Below, piece by piece: positions 1-13,095 of a stretch of DNA of 64,000 bases. The stretch covers positions 9,848,635-9,912,634 of the forward strand of contig NC_087079.1 in assembly GCF_026151205.1 (NCBI RefSeq), written 5' to 3'. This stretch comes from Bolinopsis microptera (lineage: Eukaryota > Ctenophora > Tentaculata > Lobata > Bolinopsidae). The notes under the pieces are model-generated. The model was not told the DNA's origin and ran no database searches. It saw only the letters and a list, made by a program, of their open reading frames with translations. Position 1 is the stretch's first letter. Each line of letters opens with the position of its first letter. The position numbers were made by a program, and so were the translations under genes.

Positions 1-184
1 TCTCTACAACCTGTCTTGTTTGCTGGTGAGCTGCTCTATTTCAGATCCTTGGTTTAGTTCGAGACATACGAGACAAACTTCCAACCTCATAACAAATGAA
101 TTTTAATTGCATAATCACAAGTGTAATAGAGATTAGTGGATGTCTAGCGTCTGCTGAGTGCTGTGTGTTCGAACGGTTGGCAGA

Positions 185-290
185 CCGAATCCCTACCGCT
201 TTTCCTAACCCTAGTTCTAACCGTAATCCTAACCCTAATCCTTATCCCACCACTAACCCTCACATTATCTAACCCTCGCACTGTCCTTAC
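185..290. repeat. Degenerate CCTAAC (telomere-like) tract
   Basis: CCTAACCCTA, CTAACCGTAA and CCTAACCCTAA units with many changes. Similar short tracts appear at about 2851-2875, on the other strand at about 35365-35400, and at 37575-37620. They are interstitial and do not mark a chromosome end. Confidence 0.5.
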
Positions 291-1059
291 AAGCAGTTAT
301 TAAGCATCAGGGATTCGCTCCGTTTATCAACATCTTCAAATCATCTGTTTACTAGCTTGTCATGAAGTAATGAATCTTGCATTTAAGTAGTGTTCTTTAA
401 GATTACCATCCTGAAGTAATAAATATTTTAGTTGCATTTAAATAAGATTACCGTCCTTAGGAATTAATTTAGCTTCATGTAATTTCTAGACGTATACTAT
501 GGATCAATAAGCTGTGACAAAGAAAATATCTTTTAAACGTTCCTTAACTCCTTACCACTTATCTATAATTATAATACGTTCCTTTTAAATTAGGCATGAT
601 TATGTTTTAAGCGTTAATTAAAATGAATGTTTCTTTATTATTAAAATGAAGGCTTCTTTAAAATTAAAATCACCATGAAACCAAACTTCTTCTCGTGGAG
701 TCGGAGCTACTGAAGAATTAAAACAATCTAGAATCCAGTTACGGACTTTAAACCTTAATTTTATCATTGATAATGATATTAAGTTAATAATATTTGTTAT
801 TAATGCTTTTCAAACATTTTCAAATATTTTCCGGGGATTATTTCCCGAAAAGTCGTGGTCACTAGTAACCGATAATTTCCCGAAAGGGTTGCCAGAGTAT
901 TTATATGAGGACAGACTGCGAGTCAACTCAGACTGGCTGACGGAAAGTTTCAAAACAAATAACAGTTGCGCACTATATATTAGTATATTGCAATATTGTA
1001 TCAGCGCACGTATCACATTACACATTGTTTCATCCAGAACCGGAAAAATTATAACAAAT

Positions 1060-1147
1060 AATACCTTGGCTTCGTTTCGTGCCCAGCGTAACCTCCGCTA
1101 AAGCGTCGGGAATTATCGCGGGTAGCACTCAACAGCCAAGGTATTGT
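1060..1147. repeat. Small inverted repeat AATACCTTGGCT
   Basis: AATACCTTGGCT and its complement AGCCAAGGTATT bracket about 60 bp of GC-richer sequence. Possibly a MITE; no target duplication identified. Confidence 0.4.
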
Positions 1148-2601
1148 TGTATTATATTGTTAACTTAAGTTTAGCCATAGCCTTAACCGTTACCTAAAGA
1201 GACACCATGATCGAACTTTATATAACGTAGGCGTTTAAAATAAAGGAATAGGGATATGTAGATAGATAAGAGAAGGAGGGAGATAAGGGAAGAGACAATG
1301 GGCTGGAAGTAGAACATTCCTGTCCGCTAGAAAGTCCTGCAGTACAACTACGCGATAAAACACCGATAGTTAGTTATTCTAGAACAAATATAAACGGACA
1401 ACAAGTATAACTAAACGACAAAAAGCTTTTGTGTTCACTTTAAAAATGTGACAAAATGAACTATTGACGATTAGCTATACCTATGAATATTTTCAGAAAG
1501 TGCATTAGGTTGGTTGGTATTGGCAAACACATAGTATTTAATAATCAAATATACAGTCGTTTATTAAACTATAGTATAGTAGTAAAAGGCAATGATTTAT
1601 ACACCCTCTCACCCTTATAGTAAAATCTATACGTTGGAACCCTGTTTCACCCTGACACCTGGCATCGAGCGTGCTAAATCACTCTACAGTCGATCTTCGA
1701 GATTTTTCTAAAACGGCACCCGGCAGTTTAAAAAGTCACGTGACAGTCGAGTGTAGAGTGATTAATCATCACCCACCTGGTATTCTACTAACCTCGCTCA
1801 CTTCCGACGAATCTGTCAGCTTGTAGTTGTTAACGCCAGCATACTCATGATACACTCCACAGCAATTCCTTTCTTATTAATCGTCTTAAATCATTTCAGA
1901 TACTGATTCAAAAGTGGTATAAGTAGACTTACAATTACTGCCATATTCCAGCCGTGTGATAAAAACGGTGTCAGATAATACTGACACAAGAACGAATTCG
2001 AACCTTGAACAACTTGATAATGAAGCCTTTCAACTTCTAGTTCTAGAAACTTATAAAACAAAAACAATTAATTATATAAACGATATTTTAATGATCGTTG
2101 AAACCGCCAGAAGTCTCATGACTGCAAAATATAGTCAGAGCACTATATGAGTATAATACCCACTTCAATTGTCTGCTGCACACCAATTAGATGAAATAAT
2201 ATTAAAATCACCATATTATTATTCGGCACATCAGGACCCATTTAGAATCTATCGACGGGTGCCTTATATCTATCTGAATAACAGTAACACGACATGATGT
2301 GTAACAGTCTGGTTGGACGTGCAGCACCACGCCTTTAATTATCTGATAAAAATGCGCCTTGATATCAAACTCATCATAGCAGTTCAACTTCTTTTTACTA
2401 TACTGCAGTTCTTTGAGGATTGCGCCAACCGACACGCCCATGCACAGAGTCTGCGGTTAACAGATGCAATACCGTACCCGTACTATACAATGTTTGCAAA
2501 TGAATAATACTATGTGGCCTGGATGATGATTAATCACTCTAAACTCGACTATCGAGTAATTTAAACAAGTTCTCTGGTATACTGCATGTATAGTTCTAGA
2601 T

Positions 2602-2721
2602 TTACTTGGCGGCGTTTAGCCTGCCATTCCGCCATCTCTTTACTTGGAGACCTTAGGCATTTCTATTCATTAGCAGATTGATCAAGATGCGGCGGAATGA
2701 CAGTTGAACGCCGCCCAGTAA
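2602..2721. mobile_element. 120-bp foldback repeat, GGCGGCGTT family
   Basis: Arms of about 32 bp at both ends (left core GGCGGCGTTTAGCC and CATTCCGCC; the right arm is its complement, GGCGGAATGACAG). No coding capacity. One arm of the same family recurs at 3950-4008 and 10951-11021. Confidence 0.6.
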
Positions 2722-3299
2722 CCATATCTTCAATCGATATGTTTATGAACACAAAAGACTGAGGTCCCCATGAGGTAAGTATAAATCGAGATGACCCTGA
2801 GGGACTATTCAAACCCCGACCCTCTAAATCTTATTATTTATTATTACCGCTTATCCTAACCGAATCCCTAACTAAAGCATATGCTACAAATAAAACCCTA
2901 ACGAAAAATTAAACCGACTTTATTAAATTATGTTATGGTCATGCCACGTGATCAAAACAGTTTTCGTCGCTATAACTCGCAGGGAAGCATTTTAACCATA
3001 TCAATATGACATATGTCATGTAATTGTATGAAACTGTTTGCTGATTCAGAATCAGCGTTAAAAAATATATCGATTTAGATTGGTTTTTAACTGTCAGAGG
3101 CCCCTTTATCTTAGTTTTACAAAAATCCCAAAGGGCCTAGCTTTGAGTGTAAATAAATAAAAGTGATTTAGCAAGCTCAATGTGGCCTGACTTATGACTC
3201 AGACTAGTAATTGAACTTAAAGTCAAAGACCAGTCGAGTACTGCTTTGATCTTAGAGTTAGGTAGAGCATAAAATTCATTATTCAAAATCTGCATTTAC

Positions 3300-3345
3300 A
3301 TCACTATCGCAGTATCACTATCAGTATCACTATCAGTATCAGTAC
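3300..3345. repeat. Short TATCAC/TATCAG minisatellite
   Basis: TCACTATC(A/G)CAGTA units repeated about four times. Confidence 0.6.
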
Positions 3346-3949
3346 ATACATGGTGCTAATTAATTATATATTTGACTTAGTATTATAATTATATATCAAC
3401 TATATTCATTCAGTTTGTCTATGACTTGCATACATGTTGCATCAAATCAACTTATACTTATAGACGGGCTTCGATATCGTATATATTATTATATAACGTT
3501 CATGAATATTATTATTAAGTGAATTGTAATTGTATTTGTAACAAGATCATCATCAAGATATTGAAAATTAAATTTTCTGGACTTATCACATTTCACAGTT
3601 TTGACTTCATAATTCTTTTGCACTGTTTCTATTTTATTCAAACGTACATGCATTGCGTGTACAAATTTTTTCGACGAAGCTACGCTCGCGCTTTTTTTTG
3701 TTTTTGTTTTCAACCCCTACTATATAAGTATACCTGGGCATTCATTGCATTGGTTGTAGGTTTACAACCTACCAAGACGCGCGCCGATTTGGACTCGTTT
3801 GAGTGGCGAGTGCCGCCCTCTGCCCAATAAAAATTGGGCGAGTGATTTAGTGCGATTAGATTTGAGATTGATGTTATTGTTTAACTTTAAGTTTAAATCA
3901 ATTTAATGGTTGATACCAGATACTCGTAAAATATTTGTTCCAAGACCAT

Positions 3950-4008
3950 TACTGCAGGGCGGCGCTCAGCCTGTCATTCCGCCGAATCTCTCTGTTTATG
4001 AACATAAA
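3950..4008. repeat. Copy of the GGCGGCGCT / ATTCCGCC repeat
   Basis: GGCGGCGCTCAGCCTGTCA, then CCGCCGAATCTCT and TGTTTATGAACATAA, nearly identical to 10951-11021. It abuts the hairpin repeat at 4011; the same two repeat types also occur close together near 11 kb. Confidence 0.55.
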
Positions 4009-4010
4009 TT

Positions 4011-4092
4011 TGATTCACGATGTCAATCCTTCGCGCGCAGCTCGGTGAGGCACAGTGGTGCATCTCGCCGATCTACCGAAGGATTGATGCAT
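4011..4092. repeat. Hairpin repeat related to the MITE at 11431
   Basis: TCAATCCTTCG and CGAAGGATTGA pair at the ends, and CGGTGAGGCAC pairs with GTGCATCTCGCCG inside. Sequence matches 11432-11501. The right terminus of the full element is missing. Confidence 0.6.
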
Positions 4093-6732
4093 AACAACAA
4101 GACACGCGCTAAAGACGCGCATTTTCTGAGTGATGTTAACGATAGCTTTAAATTCACTGATGTCATTATTATTCAGCGTGACCGGTAATAGTTTAAAAAT
4201 CAGAAGGAGAAAACACATGTTTAAATTACTAAAAAAGGAGTATCACTCTACAGGATTGAATTTAAATATAGTCATAATAGATAAGAGAGGAATTTGTTTC
4301 CCTTTGAATCAATCAAACTAGATGAATTGTTGTAAATACTTAGATCAAACTATCAATCTACAGGCTATCGTCAAACATGTTGCAAGGCGTCATCTTCAGT
4401 GACATAATAGATAAGAGTTTATTAACTATCATGCCAACTTTAGAGACGGTAACCACATTAAACTAAAGTTTTCCCAATCAAAATAAAGGGTTTATACAAA
4501 ATAAAAGGTTTATGCACTAGACTGCGAGACAATTAACCTTATGCAATGCAGGTTAGTATAACTATAATATCGGACTGAGTTGAAATTTCTGAGAGCATGA
4601 TACCCCAAAATAAATATATGCCTGTGTCTGGCAATAGCGTTCAGATGGCTTCCGAACTTGTGCGGATAAGATAATATAAAAAATACAAATAAACTATAAT
4701 AACAATCTGAAAATTAATGTATCAGTACAGATCTTATACTCGAAATCAGGCACTTTCAAAACATTTCTCTTAAATTATCTTTCTTAACACCGTTCAATTG
4801 TAACTTTAAATTAAAATATTATGATGATCCGGACGATGATAAATATTAAATTACAACTGATTATATTTATGGATTTCGGCCTGTCGATGCTGGAAGCTGA
4901 TCAGCTAATCGTTAATCGTTACCATGTGACAAGAATAGTATGATGAACCTCCCAATCAGTATCTATGTATCAAAAGAAAATATTGATCTAATTCAACTCG
5001 TCGGGAGCCCTTTTGAAACATCTCGAAGTTAGAGTGCAGAGTGCATGATTACTGATTATCAGCACGATTGGGTGAAACAAAGACGAAACCGTGTGTTGAT
5101 TAGAATTAAAAGAGGAAGATGTTTAGTGATAAATTGTGCACTCTTGCATTTAAGTTTTAATTGTTAGACTTGTTCGATGTAGGGCCTTTAATTTAACCTA
5201 ATACTAATGCAGTTACTTAATACTTGGTAAGTCTAGGGAAAACAGGTGCTAGTTGTCGGAAATGAAATGGAGTCTGTTCCTGATCGAAGTTACATGATGC
5301 TGATAGATTTGATGCAGCTCAGCACTCAGCAGCCACTGTCTTCAAATAGAGTGTTCCAGTTCTGCAATCTGCAGTCTCAAATGTTTTCGCCCAGCTTTTC
5401 TTTTCATCGTGGTTATAGAAGACAGACCTGAAGAAATACTAGTATAATGATAATATAGGTAACATGTCCAGAATGAGTAAAATTGTATTATCGGCAAATT
5501 TACTTATGTGAAAACTCCCAACAGGGTGGCGCTGGCCCAGAAGTAACTGCACACAAGCAACCCTTTAATGATCACGCACGTAATTTGTGTGAAAATATGT
5601 AACTCATTTAACGAAGTCAGTGAAAAGAACCTACCTTTATTTACCAATGTCGATTTTTTGCTTGTGATGAAGTAGTCCTCGCAAATGTGAGATATGCATG
5701 TAGTTTGTTTTTAAAAGTAGGATTGTAGTCATAGTCGATGTATAGCGACGGTAGTTTACCAGCAGCTCCCTGTACAAATAGAAATGTGGTTTTTATATAA
5801 TATTACTAGTTAAATTAATGAGTACAATGCAGGAATAAAAAAATGTGTCTTAAATGTTTTATATTAAATGTGTTATAATTATATTAACCACCTTATATTC
5901 GTATAATATGTACTCACAAACAATGATAGTCCCAACTGTTTTTAATTGCTTATAATTTAAACCTTCTTATTAAATAATTTAGATGACTGTGTCTGATCTA
6001 AAATTGCACGAGAAATAGAGAAAATTAGGTCTCAGACAGAACTCGACCGGGATATAACCGGCGCAGCCGGAATACCGGCTGGTATTTGGCGATTTTGTAC
6101 CGGTACCGGCCGGGATTTTGGTTTTAGCCGGGATTTTTCCAAAATAAATTCAGTTTTTCTCAACGTTAATTTGAGTCCAAAATTAACAAATCTGTGAACA
6201 TTTTCCTAAAACATTTTGACGAAGTCATTGAACAATGGAGACTGGAGTCAATCTATATTTAACATAATCATGGGTGTACGAATTATGGACTTCTTTCTGA
6301 CTTATGACTTAATTATTGTGACTAAGTGTCACGGCTCACGGTCTTGTGTTACCGAGGGACAAGTAAAACAGAGTTCTCCGGGTAAAGAAAGCATTAATAA
6401 ATGCTATTCAGTATTCATCCTATTCAATTATTCAGGTAAGGTGATGTAAACTGTAAAGTGATAAGCTCCAACGTCAAACACCATGTTCAATTAAATAAGT
6501 TTAAGTAACCAATACCAGATCACAGGATTGTTATAGTTACGGAGACTGTTGGAAACGATGCAAACCAGGATCGGACTCCTATCAGAAATAGTCGACCACC
6601 GGTCCAGCCTCCCTCAAACTCAAATGCCCTACCACTACCCCAGACCACATCCACCTCTTCAGCCAGGAACAGCGCTCCCACTATACCACTACCAGCAGTT
6701 CCTACCGCCTCAGAGGATACACTGCACGTGCC
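4093..6732. other. No supported gene; possible exon at 5647-5769
   Basis: A minus-strand segment 5769-5647 follows a TTTGTACAG acceptor and reads 41 codons (GAAGKLPSLYIDYDYN...) to a TG|GTAAAT donor. It is not recognised and could be chance. A CCGG-rich fragment lies at 6047-6135; otherwise empty. Confidence 0.3.
6047..6135. repeat. CCGG-rich repeat fragment
   Basis: At least seven CCGG tetramers in about 90 bp, including ACCGGTACCGGCCGGGATT and AGCCGGGATTTTT. It looks like one end of a GC-rich DNA-transposon family; no partner end was found. Confidence 0.4.
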
Positions 6733-6939
6733 CGTTATTCCTCATGCCTCGTCTTAAATGTCCAGTCCATGAATCCTAGTGCATCAAGTGCGAGTATATG
6801 GGAAGTGCCAAAAATCTCAGCTCTTATTCAGGAGAAATCCAAAAACCACTCGTTACCGTTTATTGCACTTACGGAAACGTGGCTCAAGTCCTACATGTCA
6901 GACAAATACAAAATGTGCATCACCTCTTTCTCCTGCTGA
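6733..6939 (+). pseudogene. LINE (CR1/L2-like) endonuclease-domain fragment
   Basis: Sixty-eight open codons ending in TGA read LNVQSMNPSASS, then ISALIQEKS and LPFIALTETWLKSY. These are the start of the apurinic-type endonuclease of a non-LTR retrotransposon; the TETWL block is the metal-binding Glu motif. The preceding 6640-6732, rich in Pro/Thr/Ser codons, resembles the linker before ORF2. The remaining endonuclease and all reverse transcriptase are missing and the frame is broken after the Cys-stop, so the copy is dead. Confidence 0.72.
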
Positions 6940-7150
6940 GCAGAACCTCCCCCTTAAAAGTAAACAAATCTGCATCGCCTCCCAACGACAATCCAGATAT
7001 ATTAAGCAGCAGAGACAATCATTTAAGGAGACTTCGATATCTATCAGGATCATGATTATACTGCCTGAGAACTCAGCACTTCAGGATGAAACATATAATA
7101 TTTGGTTTTCTCGATTTCATTCATATTTAGACAGAAGTCCGTGTAGATAA

Positions 7151-10100
7151 TTGGTTATAGAATAATTGGATATAATTTTATGCGAAGTTGTGTCTGCGAA
7201 AATATACGTGTGAACTGGTCATCCCGCAAATGCTGAAAAAGTAGATGTTACCTATCATAAAATAACCGCTCGCACCGTACAGTGTACACGACAGAGTTGT
7301 GACTGCGTTTACAAATTCTTTATCATATTGATGTGTTGCCATGGCAACCGAAACTCCATCGGAAGATCGGCCTGTAAGGCATAATCATGATAATACACAG
7401 TATCAAAACATTGCCATTGATATCATAGCAACATTCCAGAGATTAGATTATGTGTGTGTAAGAAAATGTATGTTATAGTATTATACAGTCTGCTAGAACA
7501 TTCCGTTTACACATGGTGGCCGATAACAACTTGTTTAATTTATCTCCGAATTACACACAAATTTCTGAAAGTTTCGTAGACTTAAATCAATTACAGAGGG
7601 TGTGGCTATTGGCCAGCCCCTCTATTTCACTATTATGGTTGAAACTATAAGAATACAGATTATATTGTTACAGTGATTTTACAAAAGTCGAAACAGTAAA
7701 CACCAATTTGTAGGATACTTTAAATCACACCAAAATTGGTCCCAGAATGCAATGAAATCTGATGGCGTCTTTTCAGTGAAAAAGAGGCCACACTCTCTGT
7801 AATTGATTAAAGTTTACGAGACCTTTAGAAAATGAGTTATATAACTTGGAACTTAAACTAAGATAAATTGAGTATTTATACTCAATTTATCTTAGTTGCA
7901 TGAGTAATATATATATACTCTCATTTTTTTAGAGCAAACGTAATTTAAATGGCTAAACACAATTCAATAAAATTTGGCTCGATCCGATTATCCAAACTAT
8001 CAAATAAATGCGAAAATGAACCTTCTTTTGAAAACAATGAACACAAATATGTTTCGATTTGACAAATTTCTCGAACCAGTGGTGGTAGTAAGTCATACCA
8101 GAACCAATTATTTCAATTGGGCACTCAGTGACTGAGCTATTAATGCCAACGTTTGCACACTGACTTTTGGCCCACCCTGTATATTTATAATATACGGCTG
8201 GAAAAAATGTAACTGGATATCTGCCACAATGCTGCTATTATTAAGGTTAAAGTAACATTTAGCACATAAAGAAGTCTGGTTTGCTAGGTTTTAATTGGTC
8301 GTATAATAACAAATAAAAATGAGTTAAGACTACAAAAACGGTCGATAGAACCTAATTATAATACCTGTATCGAGAACTCGACTTCAATGCACTGATAGCG
8401 TTGGTACTAACATTCTATCAAATTATGTCATATCTTGAGACTTGATAGCTGCCTGAAACAGTTTTGAGTCAACATTATCGTGATATTCTAGAAATTGAAA
8501 CCAATTCTCAACTTTAAAAAAGCAGGTTTCAATAAATGCCATAGAATTAAATTCTACCTTTTTAAATTTTAAGAATTTGTTGATTTATTAAAATTCTGTC
8601 TCAATTAATATATAAGGGTACATGCAATGTATTTCGACACGCACTGTAGACTCACTTATTGGATTCGTGCTAGATGCTGTGTACGTCACCCTCTTAACCA
8701 CCTCTATGGCGAAGATGAGGATGGTAAGTGCAAGTACAGTGATGTGAGGAGAGGATGGGTATCATTTAGCACATTTTTGCTGTAGGTGTAAAGTAGCTCT
8801 TAGTCAAGGAGTATATAAATGACGGCACGACAAGGTTCTGCAACAGATCTCTGAACATGTTATCTTGTGAGCGCCGAGTGAACACTTATAAGAACAAGGC
8901 CAGCGATGTAAGACAGTATCATTGACTTAGTCCATGCTGGGAGGAAAAAAGCAAGTACAGACGACCGAAAGGAGTCGTGGTTTGGGATCCTGGCCTGAGT
9001 GGGTCTCGATATTGGATAGTGCTTTTATATATCGGACCTTATGATATTCTCAAGGTCACCAAGACGGCACAGTCTTATGGCGGGAGGTAACGGTACCATC
9101 TAAAAAACAGATTGCTGAATCATACGAGTAAAAACTCTACCTGTACAGCAGTCTTACAGCAGACTGAGATTCAAGCGAAAGAATTGTGCTGTTATAATTA
9201 TGCGGTTAAAGTTCTAGCACCGGGAGTAGTTGTTCACGGTTTGGAGAGAGCTGAGTAGGCTAGTACGGGATAGAAGGGAAGAAGCAGCTCACTGTTCCAG
9301 ATGGATCTACTTCTTATCAAGGAAGAAGGAGTGGTAGGTATAGTAAGGAAGATTGGAGCCTAAGAGTTAACTTAACATCTAGAGGTACCACAAACTTTAT
9401 CTCGTCGCCAATTGCGAGCTTTAACGGGTTTCCTCAAGTGACTCGATGGTTTAATTGTGACAAATCATGATACGAACTTTGATGAACCCATAATAGTATA
9501 GTGCAATAATACTATGATAGTATTCTCATAAGTTCTACCCTTGCAACCGAGTACAATGTACATACTAAGTGATATCAAGCTGCAATCTAAAATTTATTAA
9601 TTGAATCTCAAAATAACTTCAAATTTTACCTAATAATTGCGACATCGTTGGAAGTGAGAAATAAAATACATTAAATTTTAATCCAATTCTGCGAGAGAAG
9701 ATTTGCCCAGACAGCTGACAAGAATGTATTACCATACTTCCTGTAAATGTGGTAGTTATTAGGTCATATCAAACTTGAAAATTATGTCAAAGTTTTTCTC
9801 AGTCTCTGGTGTCAATCACCAGTAGAGTGCCCAGCCGCACCAAAACAACCTGCGATTTTTACGTGGGAAACATCGTATAATACACATGCTATACACTCTA
9901 GTTTTATAGCAGCTACTGATATCATGCGGCAGTATTAATAAGCATACAAATTCAGCGCAAAAAATTGTAAAGACGACACAAATTCATGCGGGATGTTAAT
10001 AAATGTGTCCATGTTGAACTCAAACTCCGACAGAATAATATTTCAAATCGGATATATTATAATTAATCAAATGGTATCTGCTCATGTTCCGTCTATATAA

Positions 10101-10718
10101 ACTACAAAACTTAATAAATTAGTGAAGTTCTGAAACAAAGATCACGACTAGGTTTTATCAAAATTGAAAAGAAAACCGATCGAAGTGCACTAGAGATATA
10201 GTTTAAGTTTAAAGGGTCATCATTACTAAAATCTCTTCCTAGCTCCTAGCAATCAAGTTGTTAATCCTAGTTCTACACCTAAACAAGTACAAAATTACAG
10301 CCTTACATTTTGAAATTTTTCGATATCCAGCTCAACATAAGACTTCGATACCAATAATGCATAATGGGTACATACCGATGATCGGTGTTCGTAAATATTT
10401 GATTATTTATAGTATTGAAGTTTAAAATCTTCCTAATTATGTAAGAATAACAAAAGGAATCACGTACTAGTGTGCTGTTACGAAAAACAACTATTTAATA
10501 AAAATAAATTAACAGTATTCGAGTACAAAATTAAAAATACAAACTCCAACATAATCGACAGACAAACTCAATAAATGAAGATTTCGTCGTGAAACGAGCT
10601 ATATATACAGCTATAACGTAGCGCTCGACTCCAGTCTGAACCAAAATTAAGTCGCGTTCGTAGGAAATTGACCACCAGCTGCTGGTGGTTCGAATGTTGG
10701 TTTGCACACTACTGTGGT
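7151..10718. other. No supported gene
   Basis: Contains the perfect hairpin at 7856. A 52-codon plus-strand frame at 8627-8785 (MYFDTHCRLTYW...) contains a GTAAGT but has no other support. Confidence 0.4.
7856..7897. repeat. Perfect 19-bp hairpin
   Basis: AACTAAGATAAATTGAGTA at 7856-7874 is perfectly complementary to 7879-7897 with loop TTTA. Isolated; no element boundaries or coding sequence nearby. Confidence 0.8.
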
Positions 10719-10770
10719 TGCGAGAAGCATTATTTGATGCGCGCGCGACCCAGTAGTGCATCGCGCTACA
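10719..10770. repeat. Partial copy of the MITE at 11431 (right end)
   Basis: About 50 bp ending GTGCATCGCGCTACAA match 11499-11550 nearly perfectly. The left part is replaced by unrelated sequence, including a CCACCAGCTGCTGGTGG palindrome at about 10672-10688. Confidence 0.55.
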
Positions 10771-10950
10771 AAACATAAATATAATAGTAATACTAATAGC
10801 CTTGGGTGAGGGGTCCCCAGGTAACCAAGGGCAAGACTGTCGACGAGTCCAACTCGGCGCGCGTCGCGTCTTGACTCTTGGCTGTTGGCAAGTAAAAGTT
10901 ATAAAGTTATAAAATTAAACCTACGCGATTGATGTCAGATGTTATGTGAT

Positions 10951-11021
10951 ACTGGGCGGCGCTCTAGATCTGCAGCCTGTCATTCCGCCGAATCTCTATG
11001 TTTAATGTTTATGAACATAAT
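10951..11021. repeat. Copy of the GGCGGCGCT / ATTCCGCC repeat
   Basis: Matches 3950-4008 with a short insertion (TAGATCTG) after GGCGGCGCTC and a small duplication in TTTAATGTTTATGAAC. Confidence 0.55.
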
Positions 11022-11430
11022 AGTAATAGCTTCAGGTAAGATCGATGTACGTGAACTTAAATATTGATAATTTTTGGAAAGTACATATTTGTACTGCAGA
11101 GCACGAACCTGCCGAATCACGTTACATGACTCGAATGTCGGCATTTTTCTAGAACTAGAAGTCGCGAAATCAACTTGTTCATGCACTTGCAGCATGACGT
11201 TTTTCATATTTTTGAACGCTGATTCAGGATCACCAAATAATAATATGATATAGGGTTAAAACTTAAAATGCTTTTGAGTAGTCGATCTTAAGTTGACACT
11301 TGACAGTAAAGTTAGGTAGTGCGCCATCGACAGTGAGCCGCGCGTGCCGACTGTAGGATGGTTTTTTAGCGCTAATTTCGGCCAGCACAATTTTCTTCAA
11401 ACAAATAGATATTAAGTATCTTTCCCGACC

Positions 11431-11550
11431 TTTGATTCACGATGTCAATCCTTCGCAGCTCGGTGAGGCACAGTGGTGCATCTCGCCGATCTACCGAAGC
11501 GAGAAGCAATATTTGATGCGCGCGCGACCCAGTAGTGCATCGCGCTACAA
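11431..11550. mobile_element. 120-bp MITE with 8-bp target duplication TCCCGACC
   Basis: A hairpin-containing repeat flanked by TCCCGACC on both sides (11423-11430 and 11551-11558). The left 70 bp match 4011-4092 and the right 50 bp match 10719-10770, so it is a dispersed family. The termini (TTTGATTCACGATG and the complement TTGTAGCGCGATG) form an imperfect inverted repeat. The 8-bp duplication suggests hAT-type transposition. Confidence 0.65.
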
Positions 11551-11608
11551 TCCCGACCTCTGATTGCAACAAAAATTGGTAAGCTTACTCATAGACTTAC
11601 AAGGAAGG

Positions 11609-11733
11609 TGTCCGAAAAGTTTAAAGCATATCCAACCATTAGAGTTAGACATTATGATACAGCTAAAAGCAGCGTATTTTGCCCCATTTTGATCACTATA
11701 TCAACTCTGATATCCACCAAATTTTTCGGACAG
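11609..11733. mobile_element. Possible small MITE with TGTCCGAAAA ends
   Basis: GTGTCCGAAAA at 11609-11619 and its near complement TTTTTCGGACA at 11723-11733 bracket non-coding sequence. The terminal repeat is short and no target duplication was seen. Confidence 0.25.
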
Positions 11734-11739
11734 TCGTGA

Positions 11740-12060
11740 AAGCCCTGTTGGAAGGTTGTCGCCAATTTTCAGAATGATCTCATTCAAGGAACTGAAGATA
11801 TATCCAAATAATACGACAAAAATCAACGAATTTGGTCAAATTTTGTCAAATTACGCGACTTTTACAGCTAATTTTGCTCCAAAAGCCGCGCACCATCAAA
11901 TATGGCACCTAGGCGAAACTTACTGATTTTTCCAAAAAGGTATGACAAATTTGGTATTGTGAAAATTCTCACAGTCTCTAGAAAACAATGGTACAAAAAT
12001 TTTAAAAATCCGAGCAAGTTTATTTTTATGGTGCACCCCCTAGTAAAGTGAGCCCGTATT
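11740..12060. other. Non-coding AT-rich repeat-like block
   Basis: No open frame. Runs such as AATTTGGTCAAATTTTG and GATTTTTCCAAAAAGG resemble in style a single arm of the long palindromic elements, but no partner arm is present. Confidence 0.25.
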
Positions 12061-12888
12061 GGCTAGTGCGACCACAAAAACTAACTTTATTTGGTATGAA
12101 CAAGCTTTACTCCCAACGGATGCTTCACACTCGTCAATGAAGAATTTCAGAAATGAAAATTTTGTTGTGCAAGTGTAACTGCTTTCGATTACACGATCAT
12201 GTACTTAAAAGAACAAATAAAACAAATACGTTAAATTTGTATGATTTGACTATTCAATAAAATATACACAGGTTGGTTTGCCTAAGATAACGAAATTTGA
12301 TCATTTAATCCCATGAGATATATGATAATTGCTGATCAAAATATTCTTCAGAAATTCTCCTGACTATGTCCCATCTTCAACCATTTATTCACTGATCATT
12401 TATAAACTGATCATTTGCAGCTCAGCATTTTCAGCTTTAATTTCAATTTGGTACATCATAAGACATAGGTTTAAAACAAACTACTCTGCGGTCCTAAATA
12501 TACATCAAATGAAGATTTCAAATAAAAATAGGGACCTTCCCCATCTATTTCGAGCCGCAGAGTAGCTAAAATTAAAGACTTTTATACATTTGCTAGATGA
12601 TTATTAGCTAAAAGTCAGCTTTTACATTCCTTCAAATATATTTCACATGATGCTAAATTGAACACATGCGTTTACAATTCGTGATACAAGATAAGGCCAC
12701 CGAATGAAGATAAAAACCGTAATTGCAAATAAAGGTTTTCTGTCTAGACTGTAATTAATTGATACAGCAAGTAATCTAGTACAAATAATAGGATATACCA
12801 CAAAAATACGATTTGTACCCTTGACATTACACCACCCGACATTTCACCCAGATCTGAACAGTAAAGTGATGACAGTTTAATATGACAG

Positions 12889-12894
12889 TTTATT
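12889..12894 (-). promoter_or_regulatory. Candidate polyadenylation signal of the Kv channel gene
   Basis: AATAAA on the minus strand about 200 nt past the channel stop codon. The intervening sequence is non-coding and would form a short 3' UTR. Other signals could be used instead. Confidence 0.45.
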
Positions 12895-13095
12895 CGTGGT
12901 TTCAAAGGGCTAAGAGTCGGGAGGCGTATTGTGTCAAAAACACCATCTGTATGCCGCGCTGCCTAAGTGCAACATATTAATATTTAATATGCTCGTTTCT
13001 TCTCACGAAATTGAAGCTGGTAATAGCAGTGGTACTAACAGTAAAAACTTGGCTCTTACGTCCTCTCCCTCACTTTAAAACTGTAACTGAGCTGC

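Larger units (their letters stand above)
1..2601. other. No gene seen
   Basis: AT-rich sequence with only short chance frames. Apart from the CCTAAC tract and the 1060-1147 inverted repeat, nothing is recognised. Confidence 0.5.

Noticed and set aside
121-290. Chromosome end
   Set aside because: The CCTAAC units are degenerate and short and recur internally elsewhere in the window.
3519-3830. 103-codon plus-strand frame
   Set aside because: Low-complexity Phe/Ile/Cys composition from AT-rich DNA; no motif.
5647-5769. Minus-strand exon-like segment with acceptor and donor; following 5520-5545 readable in all frames
   Set aside because: About 41 open codons can arise by chance, and no family is recognised. 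Noted but not called.
8627-8785. 52-codon plus-strand frame with an internal GTAAGT
   Set aside because: No recognisable motif, no acceptor and a length expected by chance.
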